Notes: generated by a model not told the origin, from the sequence alone. Counted from the stretch's first letter, positions 8,183 to 17,695 are shown. The stretch is 42,311 nucleotides of DNA from a bacterium HR10 (GCA_002923315.1 BEHM01000027.1:1-42311); one strand, 5' to 3'. Translations and numbers: made by a program.

Positions 8183-8946
8183 GTCGCATCGCGATCGGCA
8201 CATCCGGGTGGCAGTACGCTCACTGGAAGGGCCTCTTCTACCCGGAGGACCTCCCCACGTCTGAATGGCTGGAGTTCTACAGCCGCCACTTTCGAACCGT
8301 CGAGTTGAATGTCACATTCTATCGCACGCCGAAGGAGACGACCGTGCGACGGTGGGTGAGCGCGACGCCAGAGGACTTCATCTTCTCGGTCAAAATGAGC
8401 CGTCGGATCACGCATCGGCATCGGCTGAGCGACACCGAGGAGGCGCTGAAGACGTTCCTGACGATGATCGCGGGCTTCGGGCGCAAACTCGGCGTCGTCC
8501 TGATCCAGCTTCCCCCGAGCCTGCGCTTCGATCCGGAGCGCGTGGAGAGGTTCCTCCGCGAGCTTCGCCGTGAGAGCCCGCGCACTCGGTATGCGCTTGA
8601 GCCGCGACATCGGACATGGTTGCAGGAGGAGGCCTATGCGGTGCTGCGCCGTTATGAGATCGCCCTCTGCCAGGCCGATTCCGGCGGACGGTATCCCACA
8701 GCCGACGTGGTGACGGCGCCCTTCGTCTATCTGCGCTTTCACGGGCCGGGAGTCCTCTACGCGTCCGCGTACGCGGAGACGCAACTGCGCGCGATCGCCG
8801 AACGGATTCGCGCCTGGCATGCGGAGGGGCTCGACGTCTACGCGTATTTCAACAATGACGTCCACGGCTACGCTGTCGCGAACGCGCGCACGCTGATAGA
8901 ATGCGTCGAACGCCTGACGAAACGGATGCGCGGGAGAGGACGGTGA
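8179..8946 (+). CDS. DUF72 domain protein
   Basis: The protein has 255 residues and the conserved DUF72 (YecE-like) start, IGTSGWQYAHWKGLFYP. Later DUF72 features are also present: VELNVTFYRTP, a KMSRRITH stretch, and the C-terminal YAYFNNDVHGYA with its characteristic NND. The fold is a TIM barrel; no biochemical function is firmly established for the family. There is no signal peptide, so it is cytoplasmic. The ATG at 8179 overlaps the pgeF stop by 4 nt and has GGGGAG about 9 nt upstream. An earlier start at 8038 would lie inside pgeF and is rejected. It overlaps the transporter gene by one base, so the three genes should be cotranslated. Confidence 0.93.
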   Translation: MSRIAIGTSGWQYAHWKGLFYPEDLPTSEWLEFYSRHFRTVELNVTFYRTPKETTVRRWVSATPEDFIFSVKMSRRITHRHRLSDTEEALKTFLTMIAGFGRKLGVVLIQLPPSLRFDPERVERFLRELRRESPRTRYALEPRHRTWLQEEAYAVLRRYEIALCQADSGGRYPTADVVTAPFVYLRFHGPGVLYASAYAETQLRAIAERIRAWHAEGLDVYAYFNNDVHGYAVANARTLIECVERLTKRMRGRGR

Positions 8947-9884
8947 TGCGGAACCGGTTGCACTGGGTGGATGGGCTGCTCGCCTTGATGGCCACGGTCT
9001 GGGCCGTCAATTTCACCGTCGTGAAGATCGCCCTTCAGGACTTCTCCCCCCTGAGCTTCAACGCCCTGCGATTCATCCTCGCCTCGGCGACGCTCGCCCT
9101 GCTCTTTCGCCTGCGACGGGGGACGTGGGCCGTCGAGAGTGAGGACCTCGGCGCACTCATCGGGTTGGGCATCCTGGCGAATACGATCTATCAGGTGGCC
9201 TTCATCGAGGGCCTGGCGCGCTCGCGCGCGAGTACGGCGGCTCTGATCTTGGCCACGACGCCCATGGTCGTCGCCTTTTTGAACGCCGTGCGGGGGCAAG
9301 AGCGAGTGACCCGACGGACGGCCTTGGGCATTGGGTTGTCGCTGCTGGGGATCGCCCTCATCGTCGGCGAGGATTGGAGCCGTCTGCGGGGATTTCGCCC
9401 GCCCTTCGGGGCCGATGGTCAGCCCCACCAGAGCGCGCTGGGCGATGTGCTGCTGCTTGTGGCGACCGTGTGCTGGTCTCTGTACACGATCGGATTGAAG
9501 CGCCACGTTCATCGCTACGGCGCGTTGAAGAGCACGCTGTTGGTGATGATCTCGGGGACCATTCCCCTAGTGGCGATCTCGCTTCCGGAGCTGCGCGCCC
9601 AATCGTGGGCAGCGATTCGCCCGACGGCGTGGGGAGCGCTGCTGTTCAGCGCGCTCGGCGCCATCGTCTTCTGCTTCCTCGCGTGGAACTACGGGGTCAA
9701 ACGCCTGGGGAGCACGCGCACGGCCATCTACTCGAACCTGAGTCCGGCGATCGCGCTCGTGGTCGCGTGGATCGGTTTGAATGAACGCCCGAGTGCGGAG
9801 CAACTGGTGGGGGCGGCCGTGATCTTACTCGGCATCTCTCTGGCGCGGCATCGCGAGGAGGAATCCGAGCTGACGCTCTCCTGA
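8946..9884 (+). CDS. EamA-family (DMT) transporter
   Basis: This 312-residue integral inner-membrane protein has two EamA halves, each of about five helices. The first starts at MATVWAVNFTVVKIAL and the second at VATVCWSLYTIGLK. Both carry the family's small-residue helix pattern and the A(L)RF signature (NALRFILAS). DMT exporters move metabolites such as amino acids or nucleosides out of the cell; the substrate here is unknown. The start is the ATG at 8946, sharing one base with the DUF72 stop (TGATG) and preceded by GGGAGAGG. A start at 8901 inside DUF72 is possible but adds a polar leader. It converges with gcvPB, leaving only 10 bp between their stop codons. Confidence 0.93.
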   Translation: MRNRLHWVDGLLALMATVWAVNFTVVKIALQDFSPLSFNALRFILASATLALLFRLRRGTWAVESEDLGALIGLGILANTIYQVAFIEGLARSRASTAALILATTPMVVAFLNAVRGQERVTRRTALGIGLSLLGIALIVGEDWSRLRGFRPPFGADGQPHQSALGDVLLLVATVCWSLYTIGLKRHVHRYGALKSTLLVMISGTIPLVAISLPELRAQSWAAIRPTAWGALLFSALGAIVFCFLAWNYGVKRLGSTRTAIYSNLSPAIALVVAWIGLNERPSAEQLVGAAVILLGISLARHREEESELTLS

Positions 9885-9894
9885 CGCCGAGCGC

Positions 9895-11433
9895 TCAGGG
9901 TTCGGGTGATGCGACACGCTTCTCCGACAGTGACCCCGAGGGCGCGTTCGACTCCTCCGGGCGCCATCGTAAGACCGGACGTCGCGCGGCTGAGACCTCA
10001 TCCAGGCGTCCGAGGCGCGTCTGATGAGGCGCCGTGCGCACAAGCTCCGGATTCTCCCGGCACTCGCGATCAATCGCCTTCATGGCGGCGATGAACAGGT
10101 CCAACTCCTCGCGGCCTTCGGTCTCGGTCGGCTCCACCATGAGGGCTCCGGGGACGATGAGGGGGAAGGACATCGTCGGTGGATGAAAGCCGTAATCAAT
10201 GAGGCGCTTGGCGATGTCCACGTTCCGCACCCCGTACGCCCGCTGCCGCTTGTCCGAGAAGACCACTTCGTGCATGACGGGACCGGGATAAGCGATCTCG
10301 TATGTGTCCTTCAGCTGATGCGCGAGATAATTGGCATTGAGCACGGCCGTCTCGGCGACCTCGCGCAAGCCCTCGGGACCCATAGTCAGGATGTAGCTCA
10401 AGCCGCGCACGAGCACGCCGAAGTTCCCGTAGAAGGCGCGCACGCGTCCGATCGAGCGCGGCCGATCGTAATCGAGCGCGAGCGTCCCATCGGGACGGCG
10501 CACGATGCGCGGCACCGGGAGGAACGGTTCCAACTCCGACGTCACGAGGACAGGGCCGGCTCCGGGGCCGCCGCCACCATGGGGCGTGGAGAAGGTCTTA
10601 TGGATGTTGAGGTGGATGACGTCCACCCCCATATCGCCCGGGCGAGCGATCCCCACCAGCGCGTTCATATTCGCCCCGTCCATGTAGACCAATCCCCCGG
10701 CCTCATGCACGATGCGCACGATCTCCTCGATCGCCTCCTCGAAGAGCCCGAGCGTATTGGGATTGGTGAGCATGAGAGCAGCGACTTCCGAATCGGCCGC
10801 GCGACGAAGCGCCTCCAGATCAATGAGGCCCCGTTCGGTAGAGGGGATCGTCTGCACGCGATAGCCGCAGATGGCCGCGCTCGCGGGATTGGTCCCATGA
10901 GCGGAATCCGGGATGAGGACTTTCTGGCGCGCATCCCCGCGCGCTTCCAGGCACGCGCGGATGAGCAGCAGGCCCGTCAACTCCCCATGTGCCCCCGCGG
11001 CCGGTTGCAAGCAGCCGGCCGCCATGCCCGTGATCTCGCACAGCAGTTCCTCCAGCATCTTGAGGACTTCCAAGCTCCCTTGCGAGAGCTCCTCCGGCGT
11101 GAGCGGATGATGCTGCGCGAATCCCTCCAGTCGCGCCACGCGCTCGTTCACCTTCGGGTTGTACTTCATCGTACAGGAGCCGAGCGGATACATCCCGAGG
11201 TCCACGGCATAGTTCCAGCGCGAGAGCCGGGTGAAATGTCGGATGACATCCACCTCGCTCACCTCGGGCAGGCCGGCCAACTGATCCGCGCGCAGAAAGC
11301 GCGACTCGATCCACGTCTCCAGCGGAACTGTGGGGACATCAAGTGGAGGCAGACTATACGCCGTCCGCCCCGGTCGAGAGCGCTCGAAGATCAGGGCTTC
11401 GTCTCGAGTGACCTGACACGGCGCGCCCGTCAT
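9895..11433 (-). CDS. gcvPB: Glycine decarboxylase P-protein, subunit 2
   Basis: This is the catalytic half of the split P-protein of the glycine cleavage system. It decarboxylates glycine with PLP and passes the aminomethyl group to the lipoyl arm of GcvH. The 512 residues contain the PLP lysine (about K279) in [18 protein letters not shown]. Also present are the glycine-rich segment that follows it, [12 protein letters not shown] and [11 protein letters not shown], all family hallmarks. It pairs with GcvPA to form a heterotetramer in organisms with the split form. The ATG at 11433 overlaps the gcvPA stop by 4 nt (ATGA), which fits equal subunit synthesis. It is the last gene of the minus-strand gcv operon. 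Confidence 0.97.
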   Translation of the reverse strand: MTGAPCQVTRDEALIFERSRPGRTAYSLPPLDVPTVPLETWIESRFLRADQLAGLPEVSEVDVIRHFTRLSRWNYAVDLGMYPLGSCTMKYNPKVNERVARLEGFAQHHPLTPEELSQGSLEVLKMLEELLCEITGMAAGCLQPAAGAHGELTGLLLIRACLEARGDARQKVLIPDSAHGTNPASAAICGYRVQTIPSTERGLIDLEALRRAADSEVAALMLTNPNTLGLFEEAIEEIVRIVHEAGGLVYMDGANMNALVGIARPGDMGVDVIHLNIHKTFSTPHGGGGPGAGPVLVTSELEPFLPVPRIVRRPDGTLALDYDRPRSIGRVRAFYGNFGVLVRGLSYILTMGPEGLREVAETAVLNANYLAHQLKDTYEIAYPGPVMHEVVFSDKRQRAYGVRNVDIAKRLIDYGFHPPTMSFPLIVPGALMVEPTETEGREELDLFIAAMKAIDRECRENPELVRTAPHQTRLGRLDEVSAARRPVLRWRPEESNAPSGSLSEKRVASPEP

Positions 11434-12770
11434 AATTCATCCAAAACGCGCAAGTAGGTTTCGATCGCCGAGCGCGGGATCGCTTCCGTCACGCAGACGA
11501 GGAAGCAATCGCGCAGCTCGGGATAATAGCGCTCCAGAGGAAGACCGCCCAGGATCTTCCGCTCGCGCAATTTCTCGAGAACCAGAGCGACGGGGCGCTC
11601 CGAGTGGACGACGAATTCATTGAAGTGCGATCCGGAGAACCGAAGGCGGAACCCCGATTGCCGCGCGATCTCGCGCGCCAGATAGGCCGCCTTCTGGGCG
11701 TTCTGCTCCGCGACGTCGCGCAACCCGCGCGGCCCCATCGTCGAGAGATAGATAGCCGCCATGATGGCGCACAGTTCCTGGCTCGTGCAGATATTGGAGG
11801 TGGCCTTCTCGCGTCGAATGTATTGCTCGCGCGTGGCCAGCGTCATGACGAACCCACGCCGCCCCTGCGCATCGAAAGCTCGGCCCACGATGCGTCCGGG
11901 CATCTGCCGCACGAACCGTTCGCGCGTGGCGAAGATCCCTAGGGAAGGGCCGCCGAAGCTGAGCGGAATACCGAAGGATTGCCCCTCGCCGACGACGATA
12001 TCGGCGCCCAGCTCTCCCGGCGGACGCAACAAGCCCAGACTGATCGGCTCGGTGATGACCACGATGAACAATGCCCCCACCTCATGCGCGCGCGCGGCGA
12101 CGGCCTCAAGATCCTCGATGACGCCGAAGAAGTTGGGCGATTGGACGATGACGGCGGCTGTCTCCGCGCTCGGCGTCACGGCGCGCACCTGAAGGCCGCC
12201 AGTCTCCGGATCATACTCCATCAGTCGCACGTTCAGGCCGAGCGTCCGCGTGTAGGTGCGGACGACTTCTCGATATTCGGGATGAACGCTCCGCGCCATG
12301 AGGATCTCGCGCCGATGGGTCAGGCGCTCGGCCATGAGCACGGCTTCCGCCAAGGCCGTCGAACCGTCATAGAGCGAGGCATTGGCGACCTCCATGCCCG
12401 TGAGCTGACAGATGAGCGTCTGGTACTCGAAGAGGGCTTGCAGCGTCCCCTGCGCGATCTCCGGCTGATAGGGGGTATAGACGGTGAAGAATTCTGCGCG
12501 CGAGATGAGCGCCTCCACCACCGAGGGGATGAAGTGGTGATAGGCGCCCGCGCCCAGGAAGACGGCATACTCGGTCGCCGCCGCATTGCGCGCGGCCAGC
12601 TCGCGAAAGAAGGCGAGCAGCTCCGCCTCCGATCGCGCCGCAGGGAGGCGCAGCGGCTCTCGCAAGCGAAACTTCTCCGGGATGGAGCGGAAGAGCTCCT
12701 CGATCGTCGCGCAGCCGATCGCTCGCAACATCTCGGCCCGCTCTTGCGGCGAATTCGGAATATAGCGCAT
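11430..12770 (-). CDS. gcvPA: Glycine decarboxylase P-protein, subunit 1
   Basis: This is the non-PLP half of the split glycine decarboxylase. It has 446 residues, as usual for GcvPA. The typical N-terminus [15 protein letters not shown] is followed by [19 protein letters not shown] and [20 protein letters not shown], which are strong family signatures. Cytoplasmic, acting with gcvPB and the lipoyl protein GcvH. I chose the second of two close ATGs (12770) because AGGGGAG lies seven bases upstream; for the first ATG (12776) that site would touch the start codon. It sits 57 bp after gcvH and overlaps gcvPB by 4 nt. Confidence 0.96.
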   Translation of the reverse strand: MRYIPNSPQERAEMLRAIGCATIEELFRSIPEKFRLREPLRLPAARSEAELLAFFRELAARNAAATEYAVFLGAGAYHHFIPSVVEALISRAEFFTVYTPYQPEIAQGTLQALFEYQTLICQLTGMEVANASLYDGSTALAEAVLMAERLTHRREILMARSVHPEYREVVRTYTRTLGLNVRLMEYDPETGGLQVRAVTPSAETAAVIVQSPNFFGVIEDLEAVAARAHEVGALFIVVITEPISLGLLRPPGELGADIVVGEGQSFGIPLSFGGPSLGIFATRERFVRQMPGRIVGRAFDAQGRRGFVMTLATREQYIRREKATSNICTSQELCAIMAAIYLSTMGPRGLRDVAEQNAQKAAYLAREIARQSGFRLRFSGSHFNEFVVHSERPVALVLEKLRERKILGGLPLERYYPELRDCFLVCVTEAIPRSAIETYLRVLDEL

Positions 12771-12827
12771 GCCCATCTCCCCTGGCGCTTCTCCCGACTG
12801 TCGCCCCCGGAACTCCGGGAGAGCGCG

Positions 12828-13229
12828 TCACTTCTCCTTCTGCCGCTCCTCCTTCACGTACTCCTCGTACTCGCTGGCGGACATGAGCGTCTCCAGCTCG
12901 GTCGGGTCCGAGAGCGTGATCTTCACCATCCATCCGTCGCCATACGGGTCTTCATTGACGAGCTGTGGGGACTCGGCCAGGTCCTCATTGATCTCCACGA
13001 CCTCTCCGCTCACGGGCATATAGAGTTCGCTCACGGCCTTGACCGATTCGACGTTGCCGAAGGGCTCGCCTTGACTGAAGTGATCGCCCACGCTCGGCAA
13101 CTCGACATAGACGATGTCGCCGAGCGCCTCCTGCGCATAATCGGTGATGCCGATCACCCCCACGTCATCCTCGACGCGGATCCATTCGTGCTCTCGCGTA
13201 TAGAGGCAATCCTCAGGATATGTCGCCAT
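12828..13229 (-). CDS. gcvH: Glycine cleavage system H protein
   Basis: GcvH is the small lipoylated shuttle between the P, T and L proteins. The 133-residue length and the lipoylation lysine (about K64) in VESVKAVSELYMPVSG are diagnostic, as are YTREHEWI near the start and GDIVYVELP. The start is the ATG at 13229, with GGGAGG at about 6 nt; an ATG six bases earlier (13235) abuts that site and is less likely. It lies 43 bp after gcvT and before gcvPA. No lipoate ligase or L protein (lpd) is present in the window, so these must be elsewhere. The C-terminal tail is very charged (KEERQKEK). Confidence 0.97.
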   Translation of the reverse strand: MATYPEDCLYTREHEWIRVEDDVGVIGITDYAQEALGDIVYVELPSVGDHFSQGEPFGNVESVKAVSELYMPVSGEVVEINEDLAESPQLVNEDPYGDGWMVKITLSDPTELETLMSASEYEEYVKEERQKEK

Positions 13230-13272
13230 CCTCATCCTCCCTCCCCACGATCTTCACGCGACGAGGCCGCGC

Positions 13273-14376
13273 CTATCTCGGCCTCTTGTAGAAGGGCGTG
13301 GGCACGACCTCCGCCTCGACCTCGCGCTCGCGAACGCGGATATGGAATCTCGTCCCGATCGCCGTGTGTTCGATGGGCAGATACGTCAACCCGATGTTCT
13401 TCCGGAGAAACGGCGCATAGCTGCCCGAGGTCACCTGCCCCACGACGCGACCGTGGATGAGGACAGGATACCCCTCGCGCGCCGGCGCGCGATCGAGGAC
13501 TTCAAATCCGACGAGCTTACGCCGCAGCCCCTCCTCCTTTTGCCGCCGCAGGGCTTCGCGCCCGACGAAGTCTCCCTTCTCCAGCTTCACGATCCACCCG
13601 AGATCGGCCTCCCACACCGTCGTCGTCTCATCCATGTCATGGCCGTACAGCAGCAGGCGCGCTTCCAGCCGGAGCGTGTTCCGAGCCGCCAGACCGCAGG
13701 GCTTCATCCCCGCACTCTGCCCGGCGTCGAGCAGCCGATTCCACACCCATTCGGCCGACGCTGCGGGGATGTACAACTCGAACCCATCTTCCCCCGTATA
13801 TCCGGTCCGCGAGATGAGAGCGGAGACGCCCGCCACCTCCCCCTGTTCGAACCAGTAGAAGCGAATGTGATCCAATTGCACATCGGTCAACGGCTGAAGG
13901 ATCTCGGTGGCCGCCGGGCCTTGAAGGGCCAGCTGCGCCATCTGATCGCTCACATCGTAGACCTCCGCCTCCTCATCCTCCCGATGCTGCCGGATCCACT
14001 GCACATCCTTCTCCCGATTCGCCGCGTTGACGCAGAGCAAGAAGTGATCCTCACGGAAGCGATAGACGGTGAGATCGTCCACGAACGTCCCGCGCTCGGT
14101 CGTGAGCGCCGAATATTGCACCTGATGATCGCGCAGACGCGCGGCATCGTTGCACGTCACCTTTTGAATGAGAGTCAGAGCGTCACGACCGCGAACCTCC
14201 AAACGCCCCATGTGGCTCACGTCGAAGAGGCCGGCGGCCGTGCGCACGGCCAGATGTTCCTCGATGGCTCCTGTGTATTGAACGGGCATGAGCCACCCGG
14301 CGAACTCCGTGAACCGCGCGCCCAGCGCCTCATGCATCGCATGCAGCGGTGATCGTCTCGGTTGCGTCGCGACCAC
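13273..14376 (-). CDS. gcvT: Glycine cleavage system T protein (aminomethyltransferase)
   Basis: GcvT releases ammonia from the aminomethyl-lipoyl intermediate on GcvH and loads the methylene group onto tetrahydrofolate. The family motifs are present: LYDVSHMG-type GLFDVSHMGRLEV, a CNDAARL segment, SRTGYTGEDGFELY, and the late GLAARNTLRLEA. I chose the GTG at 14376 (367 residues), which has GGGGAG seven bases upstream. An in-frame GTG at 14391 would add five residues, but its site would touch the start codon. It is the first gene of the gcv set. No glycine riboswitch is visible: the space to the predicted promoter is only about 50 nt, too short for one. Confidence 0.96.
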   Translation of the reverse strand: MVATQPRRSPLHAMHEALGARFTEFAGWLMPVQYTGAIEEHLAVRTAAGLFDVSHMGRLEVRGRDALTLIQKVTCNDAARLRDHQVQYSALTTERGTFVDDLTVYRFREDHFLLCVNAANREKDVQWIRQHREDEEAEVYDVSDQMAQLALQGPAATEILQPLTDVQLDHIRFYWFEQGEVAGVSALISRTGYTGEDGFELYIPAASAEWVWNRLLDAGQSAGMKPCGLAARNTLRLEARLLLYGHDMDETTTVWEADLGWIVKLEKGDFVGREALRRQKEEGLRRKLVGFEVLDRAPAREGYPVLIHGRVVGQVTSGSYAPFLRKNIGLTYLPIEHTAIGTRFHIRVREREVEAEVVPTPFYKRPR

Positions 14377-14424
14377 GTTCGCGCTCCCCACTCTCCCGTG
14401 TGTCTCCGCTCCAACGGATTTGGC

Positions 14425-14453
14425 AAGCTAGCACAGCCTCTCCCCACCGTCAA
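14425..14453 (-). promoter_or_regulatory. Candidate promoter for gcvT
   Basis: On the minus strand TTGACG (-35, overlapping the apgM stop codon) is followed after exactly 17 bp by TAGCTT (3 of 6 to TATAAT). The predicted transcript would start about 40-50 nt before gcvT. It would let the gcv genes be transcribed independently of the upstream apgM and decarboxylase genes. Confidence 0.4.
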
Positions 14454-15670
14454 GCGCCGTACTTCAAGAGCTTCTGCGCGTGCGCCAGAAGCTGCGGCAA
14501 CCCTTCCACCAGACGAAAGCGTCCGAGGCCCCCGCGCATGAACGCGCGCTCGCTGAACTCCGTCACGTCGTCCGATTGCAGATGTCTCGCGTAGAGCAGA
14601 TAGGGGACCGGGTGCCAGCTGTGGCCCTTCAAGACCGAAGGCGTGCTGTGATCGCCGGTGATCGCCACAACATCAGGGCGAAGCGCGAGGATCGCGGGGA
14701 TGAGGATCTCATCCACGCGCTCGAGCACGTGCACCTTCCCCTCGAAATCCCCATCCTCGCCGTAGCTGTCGGCCTTCTTCACGTGCACGTAGAAGTAGTC
14801 GTGGCGATCGAAGTTCTCGCGGAGCCGCTCGGCGAGCGCGCCGAGATCTTCCTCAGGGGGTGTCTCGATGATCTGCATCCCGACCAAGCGCGCCAATCCG
14901 CGATACATGGGATAAGTGGCGATGGCCGCCGGCGTGAGGCGGAAGACCTCCGCCATGGGGGGGATATCTGGCCGACGCGAGAAGCCGCGCAGCGTCACCC
15001 CATTGGCCGGATGCTGGTCGGCCAGAATCTCGAAGGCTTGCTCCAGGAAGCGCCGCACGACGCGCGCCGTGCGCTCGGAGGCCTCATCGCGCGCGACGAC
15101 AGGCTTGGGTTTCAGGCCGACGCGCTGCGGGTCTGTATCGTCCACCGCCTCGCCCAACCCCTCCCCTCTCAGAATGAGCGCGAAGCGATGCTCCTTGACC
15201 GGACGAATGAGGACCTGCACGCCCTCGATCTCGCGAATCTCCGCCTGCAATTGGGCGCACAATCGGACGCAGTGCTCCGTCGGGATGCGACCGGCACGCC
15301 GATCCACAATCGCGCCCGTGCCGTCAAGCGTGACGAAATTGCCGCGCGCGGCCACATCGCCCGGTTGCAGCTCCACTCCGATGCCCAACGCTTCGAGCAC
15401 GCCGCGCCCGATCTCCCATCGGAGCGGATCGTAGCCGAAGATCGCCAGATGGCCCGGTCCGCTCCCGGGCGTGATGCCCGGCGCGACGGGATCGGCCAGA
15501 CCACAGAGGGCCCGGCGCGCCAGCTCATCCAGATTCGGCGTGCGCGCGGCCTCCAGCTCGGATCGGCCTGTCTCATTCGGCAATCCCCCCAACCCATCCA
15601 CGACGAGCTGAACAATGCGCGTCTCCGTCTTCACGGCGAGCTGTCGGAGATGGTCCAGCGACATCATCAT
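14450..15670 (-). CDS. apgM: 2,3-bisphosphoglycerate-independent phosphoglycerate mutase, archaeal type
   Basis: ApgM interconverts 3- and 2-phosphoglycerate without a bisphosphoglycerate cofactor and belongs to the alkaline-phosphatase superfamily. The 406-residue length fits the archaeal-type family, shorter than the 510-residue bacterial GpmI. Family features include VVDGLGGLPN near the N-terminus with the metal-binding Asp, TPNLDELA, the GSGPGHLAIFGYDP segment with the phosphorylated-residue region, and AITGDHSTPSVLKGHSWHPVP with metal ligands. Three ATGs stand in a row (15670, 15667, 15664) behind GGAGGGAGAGG; I list the first. It is 17 bp after the PLP decarboxylase and 73 bp before gcvT, and so links glycolysis with serine-glycine flux. 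That link is inference from position. Confidence 0.95.
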   Translation of the reverse strand: MMMSLDHLRQLAVKTETRIVQLVVDGLGGLPNETGRSELEAARTPNLDELARRALCGLADPVAPGITPGSGPGHLAIFGYDPLRWEIGRGVLEALGIGVELQPGDVAARGNFVTLDGTGAIVDRRAGRIPTEHCVRLCAQLQAEIREIEGVQVLIRPVKEHRFALILRGEGLGEAVDDTDPQRVGLKPKPVVARDEASERTARVVRRFLEQAFEILADQHPANGVTLRGFSRRPDIPPMAEVFRLTPAAIATYPMYRGLARLVGMQIIETPPEEDLGALAERLRENFDRHDYFYVHVKKADSYGEDGDFEGKVHVLERVDEILIPAILALRPDVVAITGDHSTPSVLKGHSWHPVPYLLYARHLQSDDVTEFSERAFMRGGLGRFRLVEGLPQLLAHAQKLLKYGA

Positions 15671-15687
15671 TCCTCTCCCTCCTCAGG

Positions 15688-17160
15688 TCACGCCGAGCCC
15701 CACTCGGCGTGCAAGCGCGCCGCGTGAGCGCGCACGACATCCCAGGCGCGGCGCACATGTCGTTCGCTCGTGCGCAGATTCCCGATCGCCAGACGCAAGG
15801 TGAATCGTCCCCGCACCCGCGTGTGCGAGAGGAAGCATTCACCCGTGGCGTTGACGGCCTCAAGCAACGCCTCGTTGAAGCGATCCAGATCAGCTCCCGA
15901 CGCTGCGAGCGACTGCGGACGCGCGCGGAAGCAGACGGTACTGAGCGGCGTCGGCGCCATCCGTTCGAAATCGGGATCGGCATCCACCCACGCGGCGAAC
16001 TGCTGCGCCAGGCGCACATGCTCCCGGATGCGCGCGGCCAGCCCCTCCCGTCCGAAGTAGCGGATGACCATCCACAACTTCAACGCGCGAAACCGCCGCC
16101 CCAGCTGCGGTCCGTAGTCCATGAGATTCCGCACCCCCTCCTCCTCCGCGCGCAAGTATTCGGGCACGAGGCTGAAGGCGCGCCGCAGCACATCCATGCG
16201 CCGACAGTAGAAGGCGCTCAGGTCAATCGGCGTGAAGAGCCACTTATGCGGATTGACGACGAGCGAATCCGCGCGCTCGCATCCGTCCAGGACATAGCGA
16301 AACTCCGGCGCGATCGCCGCCGCTCCCGCATACGCGGCGTCCACATGCAACCAGAGCCCCTCGCGCGCGCACACGCGCGCGATCTCCGCGACCGGATCAA
16401 TGCTCGTCGTGGAGGTGGTCCCCACGGTCGCCACAACGCAAAAAGGTCGCCATCCGGCCGCCCGGTCCTCCGCGATCGCGCGCTCCAGAGCGCGCACGTC
16501 CATACGAAAAGCGTCATCGGTCGGAATCTTCCGCACCCCCGCCTGCCCCAGGCCGAGCACGATCGCCCCCTTCTCGATGGAGGAATGCGCCTCCTCGGAC
16601 ACGTAGAGGCGCAGGCGCGGCAGATCGGCCCGTCCGGCCAGTCCGCGCTCGCGCACCTGGAGCCCGAGCGCCTCGCGCGCCGCCGCCAGCGCGCAGAGGC
16701 TGGAGATCGAGGCCGTGTCGTAGATGATACCCTCGAACTCCGACGGCAGCCCGAGCATCTGCCGGAGCCAATCGAGCACGACCTCCTCCAGCTCGGTCGC
16801 CGCCGGCGACGTCTTCCACAGCATGGCGTTCACGTTGAGCGCCGCCGCGAGCAGCTCACCGAGAATCCCCGGTCCAGACCCCGTGATCGCGAAATACGCC
16901 ATGAAGCCCGGATGATTCCAATGCGTGATCCCGGGCAGCACGATCTGCTCGAAATCCCGCAGGATCGCTTCGAACGACTCCCCTTCGGCCGGCGGATGCG
17001 CCGGCAAGCGCTCGCGCACCTCTCCCGGCCGCACCCGCGCCAAGACCGGGTATCGTTCGATCTCCGCCAAATACTCGGCGATCCACTCCACGAGCCGATG
17101 TCCGAATCGCCGAAATTCCTCCAGGGGCATGTCCGATGCGGCTGTCGCGGCACGCTCCAT
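15688..17160 (-). CDS. Pyridoxal-dependent decarboxylase, aromatic-L-amino-acid decarboxylase family
   Basis: This group II PLP decarboxylase of 490 residues is close in length to the aromatic amino acid decarboxylases. It shows PLP lysine K306 in NPHKWLF, the ring-stacking H192 in EEAHSSIEKG, D274 in HVDAAYAGA, the N-terminal THWNHPGFMAYF, and a candidate catalytic-loop Y335 (VPEYL). One departure is that the region matching SASEAT of animal enzymes reads TASISS (149-154). That changes the residues around the PLP phosphate, so the substrate may differ. The ATG at 17160 has GGGAGGGAG just upstream. It leads an operon with apgM. Substrate candidates are aromatic or other amino acids; sequence alone does not decide between them. 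Confidence 0.88.
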   Translation of the reverse strand: MERAATAASDMPLEEFRRFGHRLVEWIAEYLAEIERYPVLARVRPGEVRERLPAHPPAEGESFEAILRDFEQIVLPGITHWNHPGFMAYFAITGSGPGILGELLAAALNVNAMLWKTSPAATELEEVVLDWLRQMLGLPSEFEGIIYDTASISSLCALAAAREALGLQVRERGLAGRADLPRLRLYVSEEAHSSIEKGAIVLGLGQAGVRKIPTDDAFRMDVRALERAIAEDRAAGWRPFCVVATVGTTSTTSIDPVAEIARVCAREGLWLHVDAAYAGAAAIAPEFRYVLDGCERADSLVVNPHKWLFTPIDLSAFYCRRMDVLRRAFSLVPEYLRAEEEGVRNLMDYGPQLGRRFRALKLWMVIRYFGREGLAARIREHVRLAQQFAAWVDADPDFERMAPTPLSTVCFRARPQSLAASGADLDRFNEALLEAVNATGECFLSHTRVRGRFTLRLAIGNLRTSERHVRRAWDVVRAHAARLHAEWGSA

Positions 17161-17193
17161 CTCTCCCTCCCCCCTGATCGTTCAAAGAGCCGT

Positions 17194-17222
17194 AGTGTAG
17201 GCGCCCGCGCGGGGAAGTTCAA
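17194..17222 (-). promoter_or_regulatory. Candidate promoter for the decarboxylase-apgM genes
   Basis: Minus-strand TTGAAC (17222-17217) and TACACT (17199-17194) are separated by exactly 17 bp. The predicted start is near 17187, giving a 5'UTR of about 27 nt that contains the GGGAGGGAG ribosome site. The 12-mer beginning at the -35 matches that of the TonB-receptor promoter at 11 of 12 positions. Confidence 0.55.
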
Positions 17223-17229
17223 GGAGGCC

Positions 17230-17658
17230 TCAGGGGGCCTCGGCAGCGCTCCAGAAGATCGCCCGACGCGGTCGGATCTTGATCACCACGGCCGCATCCA
17301 GCGACATCTCCCGATAGCGCGGATATTTCTCTCGAAGTCGCGCCAGCGCGCGCGCATGCTCTTCGCCCGAAGCGAGCAGCTCCGCTTCCCCCAGAATGAG
17401 CACATATTGCAGCCGGCTCCACTCCTCGTCGTATTCATCAATGAGCAGAGCGACGCGCGGATTCGCGCGAATGTTCCGCACGCGCTTCAAGCGCTCGGCG
17501 GCGACGCGCTTGGGCTTTGCGTCGAGGACAGAATAGAACGCCATCCCGTCGTAAGCGAAGCAGATGGGCACCACGTGGGGTTCGGCTTCTGAACTAGCCG
17601 TCGCCAGGCGCGCCACGCGCGCTCGCTGGATCAACGCTTCGGCCCGCGGCGTCAGCAT
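17230..17658 (-). CDS. Pyridoxamine-5'-phosphate-oxidase-like flavin or F420 binding protein
   Basis: This 142-residue split-barrel protein starts ALIQRARVARLATASSEAEPHVVPICFAYDG. That pattern is typical of the PNPOx-like group whose members use FMN or F420 as oxidoreductases. Later it has NIRANPRVALLIDEY and a strand reading YVLILGEAELL, again typical. The reaction is unknown; true PdxH is longer and has different motifs. The ATG at 17658 is chosen, and a GTG six bases upstream (17664) is possible. No ribosome-binding site is visible. A candidate promoter ends eight bases before this ATG, so the mRNA may lack a leader. The gene is divergent from the CPBP protease. Confidence 0.82.
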   Translation of the reverse strand: MLTPRAEALIQRARVARLATASSEAEPHVVPICFAYDGMAFYSVLDAKPKRVAAERLKRVRNIRANPRVALLIDEYDEEWSRLQYVLILGEAELLASGEEHARALARLREKYPRYREMSLDAAVVIKIRPRRAIFWSAAEAP

Positions 17659-17666
17659 ACTCACAT

Positions 17667-17695
17667 AGCCTACAGCACCGACGCGCGTTCGACAA
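17667..17695 (-). promoter_or_regulatory. Candidate promoter giving a leaderless mRNA for the PNPOx-like gene
   Basis: Minus-strand TTGTCG (-35) and TAGGCT (3 of 6 to the -10 consensus) are 17 bp apart. The -10 ends eight bases before the ATG at 17658, so transcription should begin at or next to the start codon. Confidence 0.4.

Noticed and set aside
14377..14449. Glycine riboswitch before gcvT
   Set aside because: The gap is only 73 bp and holds a promoter-like pair; no tandem aptamer fits.
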